Assembly: GCA_033439795.1 (NCBI GenBank)
Contig: JAUTDP010000003.1
Coordinates: 1,736,001-1,800,000 of the forward strand
Length of the DNA: 64,000 nucleotides
DNA from: Sordaria brevicollis
Taxonomy: Eukaryota > Ascomycota > Sordariomycetes > Sordariales > Sordariaceae
Direction: 5' to 3'
The first letter of the stretch is position 1, and each line of letters begins with the position of its first letter. Both the position numbers and the translations under genes were made by a program. Below are positions 47,968 to 58,032 of the stretch, one piece after another. The notes beneath the pieces were generated by a model, which saw only the letters and a program-made list of their open reading frames with translations, was not told the DNA's origin and did not search any database.

Positions 47968-48899
47968 ATATTAATAGATTATTCTCCGCGAATTATTTCT
48001 TAAGATATATTAAAAACCTTACATAAGCGAGAAAGTGTCGTCGGTTTTGCGCTTTACGCGTACCGAGCACTTTGTAGGCTTTGCCTACTACCTTTTTACG
48101 GTAGCTATCGAAAATAGAATTTACGACCTATATAAATATATTACTAACTTTAGCCCATTTGTAATATATTTTTAGGGCAATAAAAAAATCTTATAAGGAA
48201 TTTGTTTTAATTATTATATAAAGTGCGAGGAATATATTTATTCCTTCTATAAGGGTAAGTTTTATTAAAATTATTTCTTAATATCAAATTTTTAACGTTA
48301 TTTTATAAAAGTCGAGGAGGAGATTGTTACTAAATTGGCCGCCGACGATAACGACTATCCCGAATTTACTACAAAAAACGTCTAAAATAACAATATTATA
48401 GATATTGAGAAGGGAATTAAATAGATTTGTAAAATAATTAATAAGCGCGCTAAGTAAGTAAAGGAATCCAATTAAATAGGTTATATTATTACTTTCGGCT
48501 CTATTTTAAAAAAAAGTTTATTGTATCCCGATTTATTTTAGTTTTAATTTGAGTTTTTTATACAATGTCCTTATTCCGCAATTAGCTATATCTTTTTCCG
48601 AATTTAAAAGAAGTATATTAATTAATTTTGAGTAACGTTTTTTTTCCTTAATTTGTATTATTATAATTACTTTTAAAGTATTTATTATAGCTCTTTATTA
48701 AATACCAATTTACTTTCTTCTTTTCTATTTTTCAATATAGCCTCCTAACGTTGTAAAGTTATTAACGTTCCTTATAAATATTATTTGGCGGAATACCCTA
48801 TTTGGGAAATATACGATAAATATAATAAGCGTATTACTACTAAAGCCCCTCTTCCTTCTTCGTAACCTTTTACTATTATTATTATTAACGATAATTCTT

Positions 48900-50137
48900 T
48901 TACGCGTTTTTTTACCTACGGTTTAGGTAATTTAATTATAGTTAGCGCCGCTAATAATTCTTTTAACCGCTTTTCCGTTGTCCTTTTTTACGTTTACTTA
49001 TTAAAGCGAGCCTTTATTCAATTAGGCGTCGGTAATCGAAATAGTACTTTATTCGAATTAAATAAAATTAATATTACCTATCGATAATTAATTACCGATT
49101 TATTCGATTAGAATAATAGTATTCGCGTAAATAGGAATATTATTTTTTATTAATAGTTTAAAGAGGTGAAGATTATTATAATTAGGAGGATTCTTATCCT
49201 TACGGACGTTAAAACTATCCGGATTTTAAAGATTTACTTTAAATCTTTTCCTTTTTACAACTATTATAATAATTATACCCACTTTATTTCTTAAATCGGT
49301 GTTTAGTTTCATTTCGTATAAAACTATCCCTTTAACTTCGATATTAAAACGTTTGAATTCGTCGGCATTAATCTTTATTCGATTAGTAGTAAAATTTAGT
49401 TTAGTAATTTTGGCTTCGATAAAATTAAATCTATTATTATTAAATAGCTTCGTATAAAGATCGAAGCTATTAGTAAGATTAAGAACAATACGCCTTTAAT
49501 TATTAACCTCTTATTAATTATTAAAGTAGCCGAAGAAATTAACGAATTTAAGAATCTGGGTCGCGCTATTCCTAAACGTATTCGTAAACGTATTATAAAC
49601 CCTAGTACCCCCCTTAATTCTCTATTAAGACGCTATAAACGGATTATTATTTCCGCTATTAATTAAATTATAATTCTTATTAAAGAAGAGTAAGACGTTA
49701 ATAAGCAACGACCGATTAAAAAGGAGGAGGTTACTACACCCGTAAAAAAGGTTACGCCTATTCTTTAAATTAAAAAGGAATTTCGTTTAAATATTTAACC
49801 TAAAGAAGTAATAGTCGATAATTTAGAATAAAAGTAAATAGTAAAATAAGAATATATATAATTACCGCCATTTTTACAATAAGAAATTACACTTTTAGAG
49901 TAAATTGAGGGTGAAGATAATATAGTTGCGTTGGATAAGGTAGAGGATGAGGTATTTTATAATCTTTTTAATAATTTTAATAACGTAATTAATTTAGCTG
50001 ATGTTAATAAAGTGCCAATTGCGAAAGTAAGTATGCAAACCCTAAAGAGGTTAATTAACGTTAATCGAAGTAACAATATTTTGCCCGAGGACGTTAAAAT
50101 ACCACTTGCCCTTTCAATACGTAATCGTAAACGTTAA
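48900..50137 (+). pseudogene. Remnant of plus-strand element gene, C-terminal part
   Basis: The plus strand reads as protein interrupted by RIP stops, with pieces such as FVGINLYSISSKI (about 49360), AEEINEFKNLGRAIPKRIRK (about 49530) and KKEEVTTPVKKVTPIL (about 49725). The last 68 codons (49931-50137) are fully open from an ATG and well preserved: MDKVEDEVFYNLFNNFNNVI, IAKVSMQTLKRLINVNRSN, then PLALSIRNRKR and TAA. The end is basic. The domain is unknown. It could be an accessory or DNA-binding protein of the transposon. Confidence 0.5.
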
Positions 50138-50199
50138 TTTCCAATTTCTTGTAGTAGAATTTTGTATAATAGAGTATGTAGAAATAAAATTATTGTTTT

Positions 50200-50762
50200 G
50201 ATTTTTATTTTTCCTTTTTTTGGTTTTTTTTTTTCTTTTGCCTTTTTTTTTTCTTTTTTAAAATATTATTTTAGATATATATATTCAAATTAACGGTAGG
50301 AAAAATAATAATAATAACGTATAGTATAGTGGTCATAAAATTGAAATAACTTTTTAAAAGGTCGTGAATTCGAATAAGTTTTTTTTCTTTTTTTAAAATA
50401 TTATTTTTTTAATAACTTTTTTTATAAGTAAATTATATATAATAATATTAATAAAAATATATTATTTTATTTAAATTATAAATTTTATTTATAAGTATTA
50501 TGTTTTAATAATTTTTAAATTAAAATAATAAAGAAAAGAAATAAAAAAGGAATAAAAAAGAAAAAAAAGAATTAAAGGAAATAAATAAGTATTAAACGAC
50601 GAAGAAGTAAATACGAAAAGGCTTTCTTATAATATATAATATTTTCATTTATAAATATTTATTTACTTGAAAATTATTAAAGAATTTAAAATTATAAGTT
50701 TCTTTTTTTTATTTTTATATATATTTATTTTAAAATATTTTTTTCAATATAATTAATAATAA

Positions 50763-50793
<31 letters not shown>

Positions 50794-50880
50794 AATATTA
50801 GAAATAATAATATAATTATTATTATTATTATTATTTTAATAAATAATTTATTAAATAAAAATAAAAAAGAAAAAAAAAAG
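50200..50880. repeat. AT microsatellite and homopolymer region
   Basis: Alternating T-runs, A-runs and TAA/ATA trinucleotide repeats (clearest at 50758-50800) in the centre of the element, between the ends of the two convergent genes. Confidence 0.75.
50319..50386 (+). pseudogene. RIP-altered tRNA-like sequence, plus strand
   Basis: GTATAGTATAGTGGTCAT resembles a D arm and A box, ACTTTTTAAAA an anticodon loop, and GTGAATTCGAATA a T arm/B box. A run of eight T follows. It resembles a tRNA-Glu or tRNA-Lys gene after C-to-T and G-to-A change. The cloverleaf is not fully pairable. Confidence 0.4.
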
Positions 50881-50887
50881 AAAAAAA

Positions 50888-50962
50888 TATTATTCGAACT
50901 TATAACCTCTTGAAAGTTAATTTACTTTCTAAATTACTACGCTATAGTAATTATTTTTACTA
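50888..50962 (-). pseudogene. RIP-altered tRNA-like sequence, minus strand
   Basis: On the minus strand TAGCGTAGTAATTTAGAAAG, then ACTTTCAAGAG (anticodon TTC possible) and GTTATAAGTTCGAATA are followed by a T-run. It resembles the copy at 50319-50386 in inverted orientation. Confidence 0.4.
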
Positions 50963-51099
50963 TACTACAAAACCTATTAATTATATAATTACGTTCGTCC
51001 CGTACGTCAATTTGCTTTAATTGACGTTTATGAATATTAATGCGTATTATTTTACGCTGCAAGCTAACAATTCAATTTGAATTACGTTCCGCCATTTTT

Positions 51100-53000
51100 T
51101 TCTCAAACTAAAATTAACTATTTACAAAGCATTTATTATCTTATCGATATCCCCCCTAACGTTCTTAATTAATTCCTTTAACTCCTCGAATCCTCCCGTC
51201 GGTATTTCGTATATATTTAATTACGGCTCTTATATAGAGCGGTAATACGCTTTAAATTTCGCCCGTAAATACTTATATTCTATACGAAAAGGCGATTCTT
51301 CCAAATTAACTACGTAAGGCGCATAATCCTTTATAAGTTCCTCGTACAAATCTATTATGTTTTGTAGTAAATAGCGATCAAATTCAAAAGTATTTACTTC
51401 CGAAATTCTTTTTAAGTGTTTAAACTTTACCTAATCTAATTCGACGTAATAATTAATTATAATTCTTTTATTATAATTATAATACAATTCGATAGGCTTT
51501 CCTATAATAATATAACGTCTTTGGCGTTAATTGCGAATTATATGCTGGTTCTAATATTTGAGAAAAGTTTTAAATTCGCTCCGGATTTGGGGTATAAAAG
51601 TATATAATAGAGTAATATAATCTTTAATCTTTCCGTATATTTAAAGGTCTATATATTCGAATTTTTGGAAGTATTTTTATAAAAGTTAGATTAAAATTGA
51701 TTAACGTTTTTTAAGAGAATTTATATTCTAAAATCGTCCGCGGCTATTACGAAGTTGATTTTATTAACTTTCAATACGTTAATTCGCTATACTTTTTCTT
51801 CGTATAAAGATATCCGTTAAATATATTTATATATCGATTATTTACGTTAGTAATATTTAACTTTTATTAATAATATTATAACGAATAATAATATCTTCTA
51901 TTAATAATCTTTATTCGAAAATTACAATATATTCGGGTAAAATACACTTCGGCTTTAAAATTTTTAAATCTTATACCCCGAATATAAAATAATATATACC
52001 CGTTGCGATTATATTCACTTTATTATTATAATTAAATTTAAATTAGTAAAGGATAAAGCTTCATTCTTTAATTATTTTAATAAATTGCGTAAAAACAAAT
52101 CTTTATATTATTCCCGATATACTAATATAAAACTAAAGAATATAATGAGAATAGGTATTAATATTTACGTAAGTCTTAATGCCCCAACGTTATAATTTCA
52201 AATATATATCGATATACTACATATAATTAGGGCCCGGTATAGTCTAACCTCCCTTTTTGCGCGTTATACTTATAATCTTCTCTTTGACGGCTTTAGGAAA
52301 GAAGTTTTTGAAGTAAGCGTAGAGTAATTCGCAAAGAATGAAGAGGTTATATTACTCTTTAAAATGAAATTAGAATTCCCGTCTACTTATACGGCGAATA
52401 AAGTGGGTAGAATTATCGCGGCGAATTTTTTCGAAAATCTTATAAACTTAACGAAGTTTTTCTTCTATTATATTGAAAGAATATTTGCAAAAGATTCCTA
52501 AACTTTTGCGCAAAAATTATAAACCCTAAGAAGAGATTTGGAATCCCTTTGCCGTAAATAAATTAAGAATTTCTTCATCGGTAATTGTAATTTCGAAGTA
52601 TAATTTGCGAACTTTTTCTTCTAAGTTTTCCGTTATTTCTATCTTTAGTCCGGCTTTTTTAGGAACGTTATAATCTTTTATAAAGCGTTATAAAGTTATA
52701 CGGGAAATATTAATATTAAAGGATTATTTAAGAGCTTTATAAATATTAAGTATTATTTATTTATTTATATAAACGTTAAGAATAAAATCCTTATAAGGAA
52801 GAAGGTTAATGCGGTAGCGACCTATTAGAATTATAAATATTAATAATAAAATATTAAGAAAAATGTTGAAGATAAAGGATAGAAGGTACGTTATAGGTAA
52901 TAAAAACTAACGGTAGTAAAAATTTTCGCAAAGTATTAATTAAAGCTAAGAAATATAAATTAATTTTGAAGGACGGCACGTAAAGTATTTTAATATTATT
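51100..53000 (-). pseudogene. Decayed integrase-like (DDE/rve) transposase
   Basis: The minus strand reads as a transposase with TGG-to-TAG and similar stops. The N-terminal part (about 52560-52830) has helix-turn-helix-like pieces (RYRINLLPYKDFILN, then NVPKKAGLK). It is followed by LLYAYFKNFFPKAVKEKI (about 52260-52320) and by the core: PGPNY at 52223-52237, then a mutated Trp and YID, GIKTYVNINTYSHYIL (about 52150) and FYISISG. PGPN-x-x-W-x-x-D and GI-x-x-Y-x-x-I-D-x-Y-S-R are features I associate with integrase-core transposases of fungi. Acidic catalytic positions are partly converted to Asn by G-to-A. It is not functional as it stands. Confidence 0.65.
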
Positions 53001-54079
53001 CAAAGCTTTTTAATGCAAATCAATCTCTTTCTTCATTATTTATAATTATATCCCGTAATATTATTTCAAACGAAAAAACTTTCCTAAATCTAAACTCTTT
53101 ATTATCCGGGTATTATTAAAATAAAATTATAAAACCCTATTTACTTCTTTAGAATACGAATTCCCTTACCTCTTTTTTTAGTAGGGGTAACGGCGGTAAT
53201 AGTGGCGGCGGCGGCTAAAGCCTTACGGCGAATAATTTCGTTAATTAAAATAGCCTCTTTTTTACGGAATTGGTTATTAATATATTTATTAAATTCCGAA
53301 CGACTTTTCTAATATCTCTATTTACCCTTCTTTTACTACTCTTCAATAGCTTTTTACTCGTTAATAAAAATCTTTTAAGAGTATTTATTACTCTAATTCG
53401 AATAAGTATAATAAGTGTAAGCATTGCCGAAAATGTCGACGGGGGGTATAATATAATATATAATAAGGTAGTTGGTATTACCGTTAATATAGCGGCTATA
53501 GAAGGAAGGGCGGACGTATTTCGTAAAAAGGTAGACCGCGATAGCGTGGATTTAAGCGGGGGTATCGAACTTGGGCAAAATTTTAGTAGAGCCAACTTTT
53601 CTAAACTTCTCTCTAGCGTCCTAAAAACGACGAACCTCCTTCAATATTAATTTAATTAGAAATGCTTTGATTAATATTATAATATATTAATATAATTGAT
53701 TTATTTGGTTATCGAAAAGGATTTGCTTAGTAACTTTAACGGTATTACGCTCGATTTTAGTAAGGAATTAAGCGGTTTGTAATTATTAATTCGCGTTTGG
53801 GTCGAACTGCGTAGGCGCGGCGGGTAAAGCTTCTCCGTTATATATATAACGGGCTATAATAATAATATTAGTAGGGTTATTATAATAGTTATTTAATTAT
53901 TAATAACGCAAAAGTGTAATAGTTGCGTGAAAGAATGTTTACGAGTATTAGCGCGCGAAGGAAGCGGGGTTATACCTTTGCGCGTTTGTTTTGATTATTA
54001 AATTGAATTTTATATTATACGCTATGGGCGCGGTTCTAACACCTATAGGTGGTACGCGCTACTACACTTAGCGCCAAAA

Positions 54080-54111
54080 TTTTTTGAAACCGACCAACAC
54101 AATGGCCTCCG
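54080..54111. repeat. Right terminal inverted repeat of the TA-flanked element
   Basis: 32 bp, inverse complement of 47361-47392, ending ...ACACAATGGCCTCCG followed by TA. Confidence 0.93.
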
Positions 54112-54638
54112 TAAATGGGGGATCCGCACCTGCAAGTTGCTGCACGCTAGACCGGCTGAAGTGCAGCGGACCAGCGGTTGAACAACTGGGAATATCCATC
54201 CAGATAGACCAGACCATCGATAGATCAACTTCGGTACCTGATTTTTGAGACGAACGGGTAGATGTTGAACGCCGCTGACGTTGATCTTTTCTGTTAATCG
54301 GAAAGGGGAGAGGTCAATTGGGTTGGAAAGCTTCGGCATTCTTTTTGCGCAGTTTGTGGTGAGTGGTGAGTGGTGAGGAGTATGAAGTCGGGTAACGGCA
54401 TCGTGACAATTGACTGACGTTGCTTATTTGCAGGTCGTGCAGCAAGTTGTGCGGCAAGTCGTGTACTGTAGCAAGTCGTACGAACGTCGCGCATCGCTGC
54501 GCCGTTAGCAGAGAGGCGTCGAAGGCCACATGCATGATTGTCGATATCACATTTCTCCTCGAGATGAGCATCGGAACGAACTCTCCCCAGATTTTTCGTT
54601 GCAAAAGCTGGGTCAATTTGGAGGGTGGGTGCGGATCC

Positions 54639-54685
54639 CGACCCGACCCGACCCAGCCAGCCAGCCAGCTAGCCAGCCAAGCAAG
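54639..54685. repeat. Short tandem repeats (CCCGA)n and (CCAG)n
   Basis: Three CCCGA units followed by about eight CCAG-type units with minor variation. Confidence 0.8.
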
Positions 54686-55552
54686 TTTAGGAACCGCTAC
54701 AGTACTGCTACCTAGACCATTCCTAACGGGTAAAAGACCTTCAATCTCCAGACTATCGTCGAGACCATTGGATCTGGTCCTGTACGTGGTTTTTGGGAAT
54801 TGGGAAATGGGGGAAATGGGGGAATGGAGTCGGAATTGGGTCAGAAACCCCTCCCCCACATGGGGAAGTTGTCGATCGACATTTCGCATTGTGCTGCAAA
54901 TCAGATAACCTTCGCATTCGGTTTCGTGGAGAAATATCGCTTTGTCAATCTAGCAACACTTTAAGTCCTTGATCCTTGGTGTACTGCGGTTTCAGTTAAT
55001 GCGGTGTCTTTTTGAGCAACACTAGCAGGCTGGTTGGAAAGGGGTCCGGGGATGGTTAGTGGTTAATAGGTTGAGAAATACAATTAGGAAAGTGGTGTAT
55101 GGGAAATGGCATGGGAAGTGATCACGACATACACATGGCATATTTCCTTTTTTCGATTTTCTTTTTTTTTTCTATGCGGGTTAGATGAACTTAACACTAT
55201 GCGCGATGCGCATCATGTGAGACATGACAAGCGGTTTGTGGTTCGTGGTTGTGGCGGACTGAGACACCATGTGCTCGCTTGCTTGCTAGATTTGCTCGCC
55301 GCTGGGTGAGGGAAGCCCGGCAACTTGGAAAGCTTCCGAAGGATGCAACGAACGGTCGGTGGCATGGGATGTTGACTGCACAGAAACCATGCACGTCCAA
55401 TCGATATTACGATTGAAGATAGTTGAGGCTTGCTGGGAGATTGAGGTTTGAACGACGTCGAGACATGCATTGGAGCCTCATATTACTCAAGATATCAACA
55501 TGGTATAGTGCGAGATTATAAATGTCGAGGCCAAGTCACAAGCGGCTTGTCG

Positions 55553-55592
55553 TGGTGTTGGCGGTGTTGGCGGTGTTGGCGCTGGTGTTGGC
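55553..55592. repeat. 9-bp tandem repeat (GGTGTTGGC)n
   Basis: About four units with one variant base, in noncoding DNA. Confidence 0.8.
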
Positions 55593-57093
55593 AAGGGATG
55601 CCAAGACTTGGATGACGGAATTGGACAGGGTTGGCCTGGTCGGTAGTTGAGCGCTGAGTTGAGCGCTGAGTTCAGTTTCGGTGACCGGCCCGGGGGTGAG
55701 GCGGTTGGGGCTCGGGGGCTCGGGGCTCCCGCGGTTCGGAGGAAAGTGAGGGCGATGGTTCGGATGAGGCCCCCTTTACTCTTTCGGAGTTACGTTCGTG
55801 GATGGTGTAGGAAACACTTTTGGAGGTTGTTGGGAAGGTTAATGGTATGAGGCCATCTGGATACCTTCGTCACCGAATATGTTCGAGAATGAAACTTTCC
55901 GATAAATGAGAGAGCGTTGCTTGTGCAGGGCTGCAGGCTGCTCGCAGCGGCCGCTGGCGGTATCACAGTATTTACCGGCGTTGATAAGACACCATAATGC
56001 ACTATCAGCTCATACCGACGCATTTACCAACGAGCGGACTTCATCGAGCGACGACATGAACCCAACATCTCTTGTTAACAACACCTCGTTCCGGCTTCCA
56101 AACATCCCACGATGACACCGCCTAAAGAATCCCAAACGTTCTTCGCGGTTATTGCCTGATTGCTGAGTATCGTCACGAAATCTCCCAAAGAGCCCGGAAC
56201 AGGTGTCGAAATCTCGGTACCAACACCAAACCCTTCATTCCGCCCATACCTGCATCGTATGCCCTAGTTGAGAAGACGAGAGGTAGAATATGAGGTGCAG
56301 CGCACATCTCCGAAATTAACCCTGGAATGCTATGCCTACATACTTCTTTTCATACCACCTCATGCTCACCTGGCAATTTTGCTAACAAACCGCAGCTTGC
56401 ATACCTCAATTGCATATGATGTGGTAGAGCAGTAGAGGTATGTTTCCCTCTTCGCATGATTGGGGTATAAGTTTATAGACTAGAGGTAGGTATACTATCA
56501 TGCAACGTTCTGTACTGAGGTGAGTTGACTTCGTCTTCTTCTTCGTTTTGTCATATTGCATTTCGATCATTGTATCATTTGGTTTTCTTGGTTGGCATGT
56601 TGGTAGGTACGGATGTGCGCACAAGCCAATGACTCTGATTCGAGTTTTCAGTTATATCGGCTCTACAGGAAAGTCTTCTGTGGCCGGACTCCGGAGTTGG
56701 ACCGGGGATTCGGGTCCGAAGTGGAGTTCCATCCGGGGTGAAAAGTGGGGCCATCGGAGTTGGTAATGCCGATTGAGTTCGGGATCTCGGCGGAAGACTT
56801 CCGCTTATATTGTTTTACCTCATGGTCAACCGGGCTGTGTCTCTCATCCACGCTCGTGATACGTGCAATAACTTTGGTGAGATACTACCAGTGCGATACC
56901 AAGACAAGTTGTACTACTGGTACAGTCAGAACGAGGTAAGCAGTTGTAGGTGCATGCATCTGGAAAGTGGGAAAGTCCAACTGGAACGCCTCCAAGCCTC
57001 CAACTTCCACTTGTGCATAATTAATTAAGGTACCATCAGTCGCACCTTCCTTGCACAAGGTACTTACCAATAATGGGCACTTGGTAATCGTCA

Positions 57094-57110
57094 CCCCCCC
57101 CCCCCCCCCC
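57094..57110. repeat. Poly-C run of 17
   Basis: Uninterrupted C17 in noncoding DNA. It is a likely site of length error in assembly. Confidence 0.9.
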
Positions 57111-57683
57111 GTCACATTTTTTCTCCATTCATCCCTACGGGGCGGGCATTCTTCTTCCTTTTTATCTCGTTTTTCGCTTCCAAATTCACCATTCATCTCC
57201 CTTCTCTCCGCCTTTACTCGTCGCGCCAATATTTGGACATTCTGCGATTCTCGCTTGGTTATATCCACTCCCGCGCTGTGGCTTGCCACTCGCAGGACAT
57301 TATAGCATTCGGCTCGTGTTGACGAAAGCTCCCGAGGTATTTACTTTTGAGAATGTCCAGGACCTCTTCCTACAATACGAGATTCATTGAGACTGACAGT
57401 ACCACAGGTCCAAGCACTCCTCCTTCTGCGCGACTTGCCGAAGCGCTGTTCACCCAACTGCATTCTTGCCAGCGACGACCACCATCACCGTTCAAATCCG
57501 ACCCTCGTTTGCTGTTCCTCGGGTCCTGCGTTGAACTCAATTGCCTCCCGGTGGAAGCCTGGACGATCAATATCTCTCCTCCACATATTCGATTGAATCA
57601 GTCGTATTCAAGAGCGCGCATACAGGTGGAGCGCGTCCACGTGTGCCTCGCTTGTCTTGGGACAACTCGAACCATCCCTAAAA

Positions 57684-57728
57684 TCCATGCACGTTGACAA
57701 CATCGCTCCATGCACGTTGACAACATCG
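57684..57728. repeat. Direct duplication of a 22-bp unit
   Basis: TCCATGCACGTTGACAACAT plus CG occurs at 57684-57705 and again at 57707-57728. Confidence 0.9.
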
Positions 57729-57799
57729 CAGGTCTACCCTCAGTCACGGTTATTCGTCAACTTCTCTAATCCCCCTTGTCTCAGCTTCTAAACACAAGT

Positions 57800-57998
57800 A
57801 TCATGTTCGCTGGAAGGGAAAGTCAAGCATTTCGTGCAGTTTGCGGAATGCAGGCTGGACTTGCTCCTCCCATTTCTCATTGTCGTCCTCGAAGTCTTTG
57901 GCGTTATGTTCTGTTTACAAGACGGGCAAGGCGAGGCGTCTTCCAAGTGGTGTGCTCCCCTCTACATTCGCAAAGGCGGCTAATGCCAAGAGTAATCC
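57800..57998 (-). pseudogene. Fragment of a second AAA ATPase copy (C-terminal tail)
   Basis: The minus strand reads ALAAFANVEGSTPLGRRLAL, a TAA, then KDFEDDNEKWEEQVQPAF and RKLHEMLDF. These line up in order with the last exon of the adjacent AAA gene (AVAYANADKKPLGVRHVLAI, DEDFAKEDGNWKSQVQPA, LCKLHEILG). The fragment lies immediately downstream of that gene, in the same orientation. It carries a stop and has no start, so it is the relic of a tandem paralog and not part of the gene itself. Confidence 0.65.
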
Positions 57999-58032
57999 TC
58001 ATCATATAGGGCCTATTGCTTTCCCATGGTCC

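Larger units (their letters stand above)
47361..54111. mobile_element. 6.75-kb DNA element with 32-bp TIRs and TA duplication, integrase-like transposase
   Basis: Perfect 32-bp inverted repeats begin CGGAGGCCATTGTGTTGGTC at 47361 and end in the inverse complement at 54111. Weaker inverted similarity (CTATAGGTGT) continues inward. TA flanks both ends (47359-47360 and 54112-54113). Inside, AT-rich RIP-damaged DNA carries at least two genes pointing at each other: an unknown protein on the plus strand (about 47.65-50.14 kb) and an integrase-like transposase on the minus strand (about 51.1-53.0 kb). The TA duplication suggests a Tc1/mariner-like integration step, but the size and the transposase type do not fit ordinary Tc1/mariner or Fot1 elements. 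The family is therefore left open. Confidence 0.8.
54114..57799. other. Gene-poor region of 3.7 kb
   Basis: Normal composition but no gene I can support. Open frames of 130-190 codons on both strands at 54314-54908, at 56885-57289 (it runs through a poly-G/C tract) and at 57347-57697 lack domains and natural composition. Several small tandem repeats occur and are listed separately. Confidence 0.4.

Noticed and set aside
53245..53650. Overlapping frames of 116 (minus) and 126 (plus) codons near the right end of the TA-flanked element
   Set aside because: They lie on opposite strands of AT-rich DNA with Leu/Ile/Lys-rich composition. They could be an exon of the transposase region, but neither can be supported alone.
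54314..54908. Opposing frames of 191 and 162 codons
   Set aside because: They run through CCAG/CCCGA tandem repeats, with no domain on either strand.
56885..57289. 134-codon minus-strand frame
   Set aside because: It runs through a C17 homopolymer, giving a Gly run, and has no family features.
57347..57697. 116-codon plus-strand frame
   Set aside because: Start context is reasonable but there is no domain or conserved pattern, and it ends in a direct repeat.
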